Shown: in pieces, positions 38,346 to 38,914 of the stretch
Layout of the letters: the number at the start of each line of letters is the position of its first letter
Position numbering within the stretch: position 1 is the stretch's first letter
From: an uncultured Oscillospiraceae bacterium
GTDB lineage: Bacteria > Bacillota > Clostridia > Oscillospirales > Oscillospiraceae
Direction of reading: 5' to 3'
Length of the DNA stretch: 38,914 nt
NCBI GenBank assembly: GCA_934569045.1
Contig: CAKTJX010000024.1
Coordinates: 1-38,914, forward strand
Notes under the pieces: generated by a model
Databases searched by the model: none
What the model was told of the DNA's origin: nothing
What the model saw: the letters and a program-made list of their open reading frames with translations, nothing else
Position numbers and translations under genes: made by a program

Positions 38346-38914
38346 TTACTCGGTCTTGAACCGATCCGCGCCGGTGTCCGCGCCGCCGGCGTTCAGGGCG
38401 TTCATAACTTCCTCAATGTAAGTGCCGATGTTGGCCTTGGCGTCTTCAAAGTCGTAGTCCATCACGTTGTCGGGGTCCAGGCCGAACTGCATGGCAACCT
38501 CGGGCTGGGTGGCGTTGTCGATGACCAGGAACTGGTAGGAGCCGTTCTGGGCAGCCAGGTTCACGCACTCGGGGGACAGAGCGTACTCAATCCACAGCTT
38601 GGCGGCGTTCTCATGGGCAGCGCCCTTGAAGATGGCGGTGGCGCCCACCTCGAAGGAGGTGCCGCTGGAGGGGATTACCAGCTCCACGTTGGTGTAGCCG
38701 TTGTCCACAATCTGGGTAATGCCGTCATGCAGGAAGCCGATGCCGATGACGCACTCGCCGGTGCCCACATTCTTGGAGGGGCCGGAGCCGGACTTGGTGT
38801 AAACCTCAATGTTCTTATCCAGGTCTACCAGGTACTGGATGCCCTCGTCGTGGCCGTACTTCTGGATCATGGTGTTGATGACCAGCTTGGCGGTGCCGGC
38901 GGTGTTGTAGTTGG
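38346..38914 (-). CDS. ABC importer substrate-binding protein, C-terminal part (5' end beyond window)
   Basis: The frame is open to the window edge, so about 189 C-terminal residues are visible and the signal peptide is not. Motifs include NVGTGECVIGIGFLHDGI, the hinge SGTSFEVGATAIFKGAAHENAAKLWIEYALSPECVNLAAQNGSYQFLVI and a DRFKTE end. 'GxGE..iGIG' and 'A.lwieyaLSpE.q...a..g.y' fit the FbpA/class II ferric-iron and phosphonate/polyamine binding proteins. It is promoter-proximal in the operon with the fused permease and ATPase. The ligand residues cannot be assigned without the N-terminal lobe. Confidence 0.85.
   Translation of the reverse strand, partial: NYNTAGTAKLVINTMIQKYGHDEGIQYLVDLDKNIEVYTKSGSGPSKNVGTGECVIGIGFLHDGITQIVDNGYTNVELVIPSSGTSFEVGATAIFKGAAHENAAKLWIEYALSPECVNLAAQNGSYQFLVIDNATQPEVAMQFGLDPDNVMDYDFEDAKANIGTYIEEVMNALNAGGADTGADRFKTE

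Noticed and set aside
1..38914. tRNA, rRNA or tmRNA genes
   Set aside because: I saw no cloverleaf-like stretch with a GTTCRANNC box and no ribosomal signature on either strand by eye; this also removes a tRNA att site for the phage.

Overview
The window looks like chromosome of a GC-rich, spore-forming Clostridia member, most likely Oscillospiraceae-like and gut-associated. The support is a SpoIIE-type phosphatase, a class B sortase next to an InlB-repeat surface protein, strong Shine-Dalgarno sites, and many GC-rich palindromic intergenic repeats. The taxon is inferred from gene content and style, not from a marker gene.

Layout. (1) 3-287: end of an FN3-domain protein. (2) About 496-13516: a compact podovirus-like prophage module. 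An ImmA-type protease and XRE repressor face left. A consensus promoter fires right through a structured leader into a zinc-knuckle protein, small and large terminase, portal, a Prp-family cysteine protease, scaffold, N4-gp56-type capsid protein, connector and tail genes, a fibre-like protein, an XhlA-like protein and a phi-LC3-type holin, ending in a strong terminator. I see no integrase, replication gene or endolysin, yet every structural frame is open. (3) 13657-14000: nested palindromic repeats. (4) 13951-19943: the aspartate/threonine pathway, with thrC-thrB leftward and hom-lysC-asd rightward from one 181-bp control region. (5) 20014-21841: tcdA, a probable type I toxin/antisense RNA locus and a CYTH protein. 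(6) 22001-23845: SpoIIE. (7) 24271-30059: a cell-surface island of a ten-repeat InlB-like protein ending in NPKTG, a class B sortase, and a second secreted anchored protein. (8) 30252-34297: a CDF metal transporter, an HtrA/DegP protease and an esterase-713-like hydrolase. (9) 34319-35269: a LysR regulator. (10) 35469-38914: an ABC importer operon (binding protein, fused double permease, ATPase), probably for ferric iron or a similar small solute.

Three signals stand out. First, the prophage encodes a Prp-type protease directly upstream of a scaffold and near a capsid protein that both begin with an LQLFAE motif, the kind of site Prp cuts in ribosomal protein L27; this suggests self-contained capsid processing. 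Second, the module lacks mobility and replication genes and has been entered by three repeat types, two of which also occur elsewhere in the window; this suggests long residence and perhaps domestication. Third, a 28-codon hydrophobic toxin-like ORF carries a UUCG-capped 5' hairpin, a possible SD-sequestering switch, and a convergent antisense promoter of TTGACG-N17-TATAGT.

A family of 100-101-bp elements with hairpin ends occurs five times. Two arm variants are distributed in different combinations, and one copy has its core inverted relative to its flanks.
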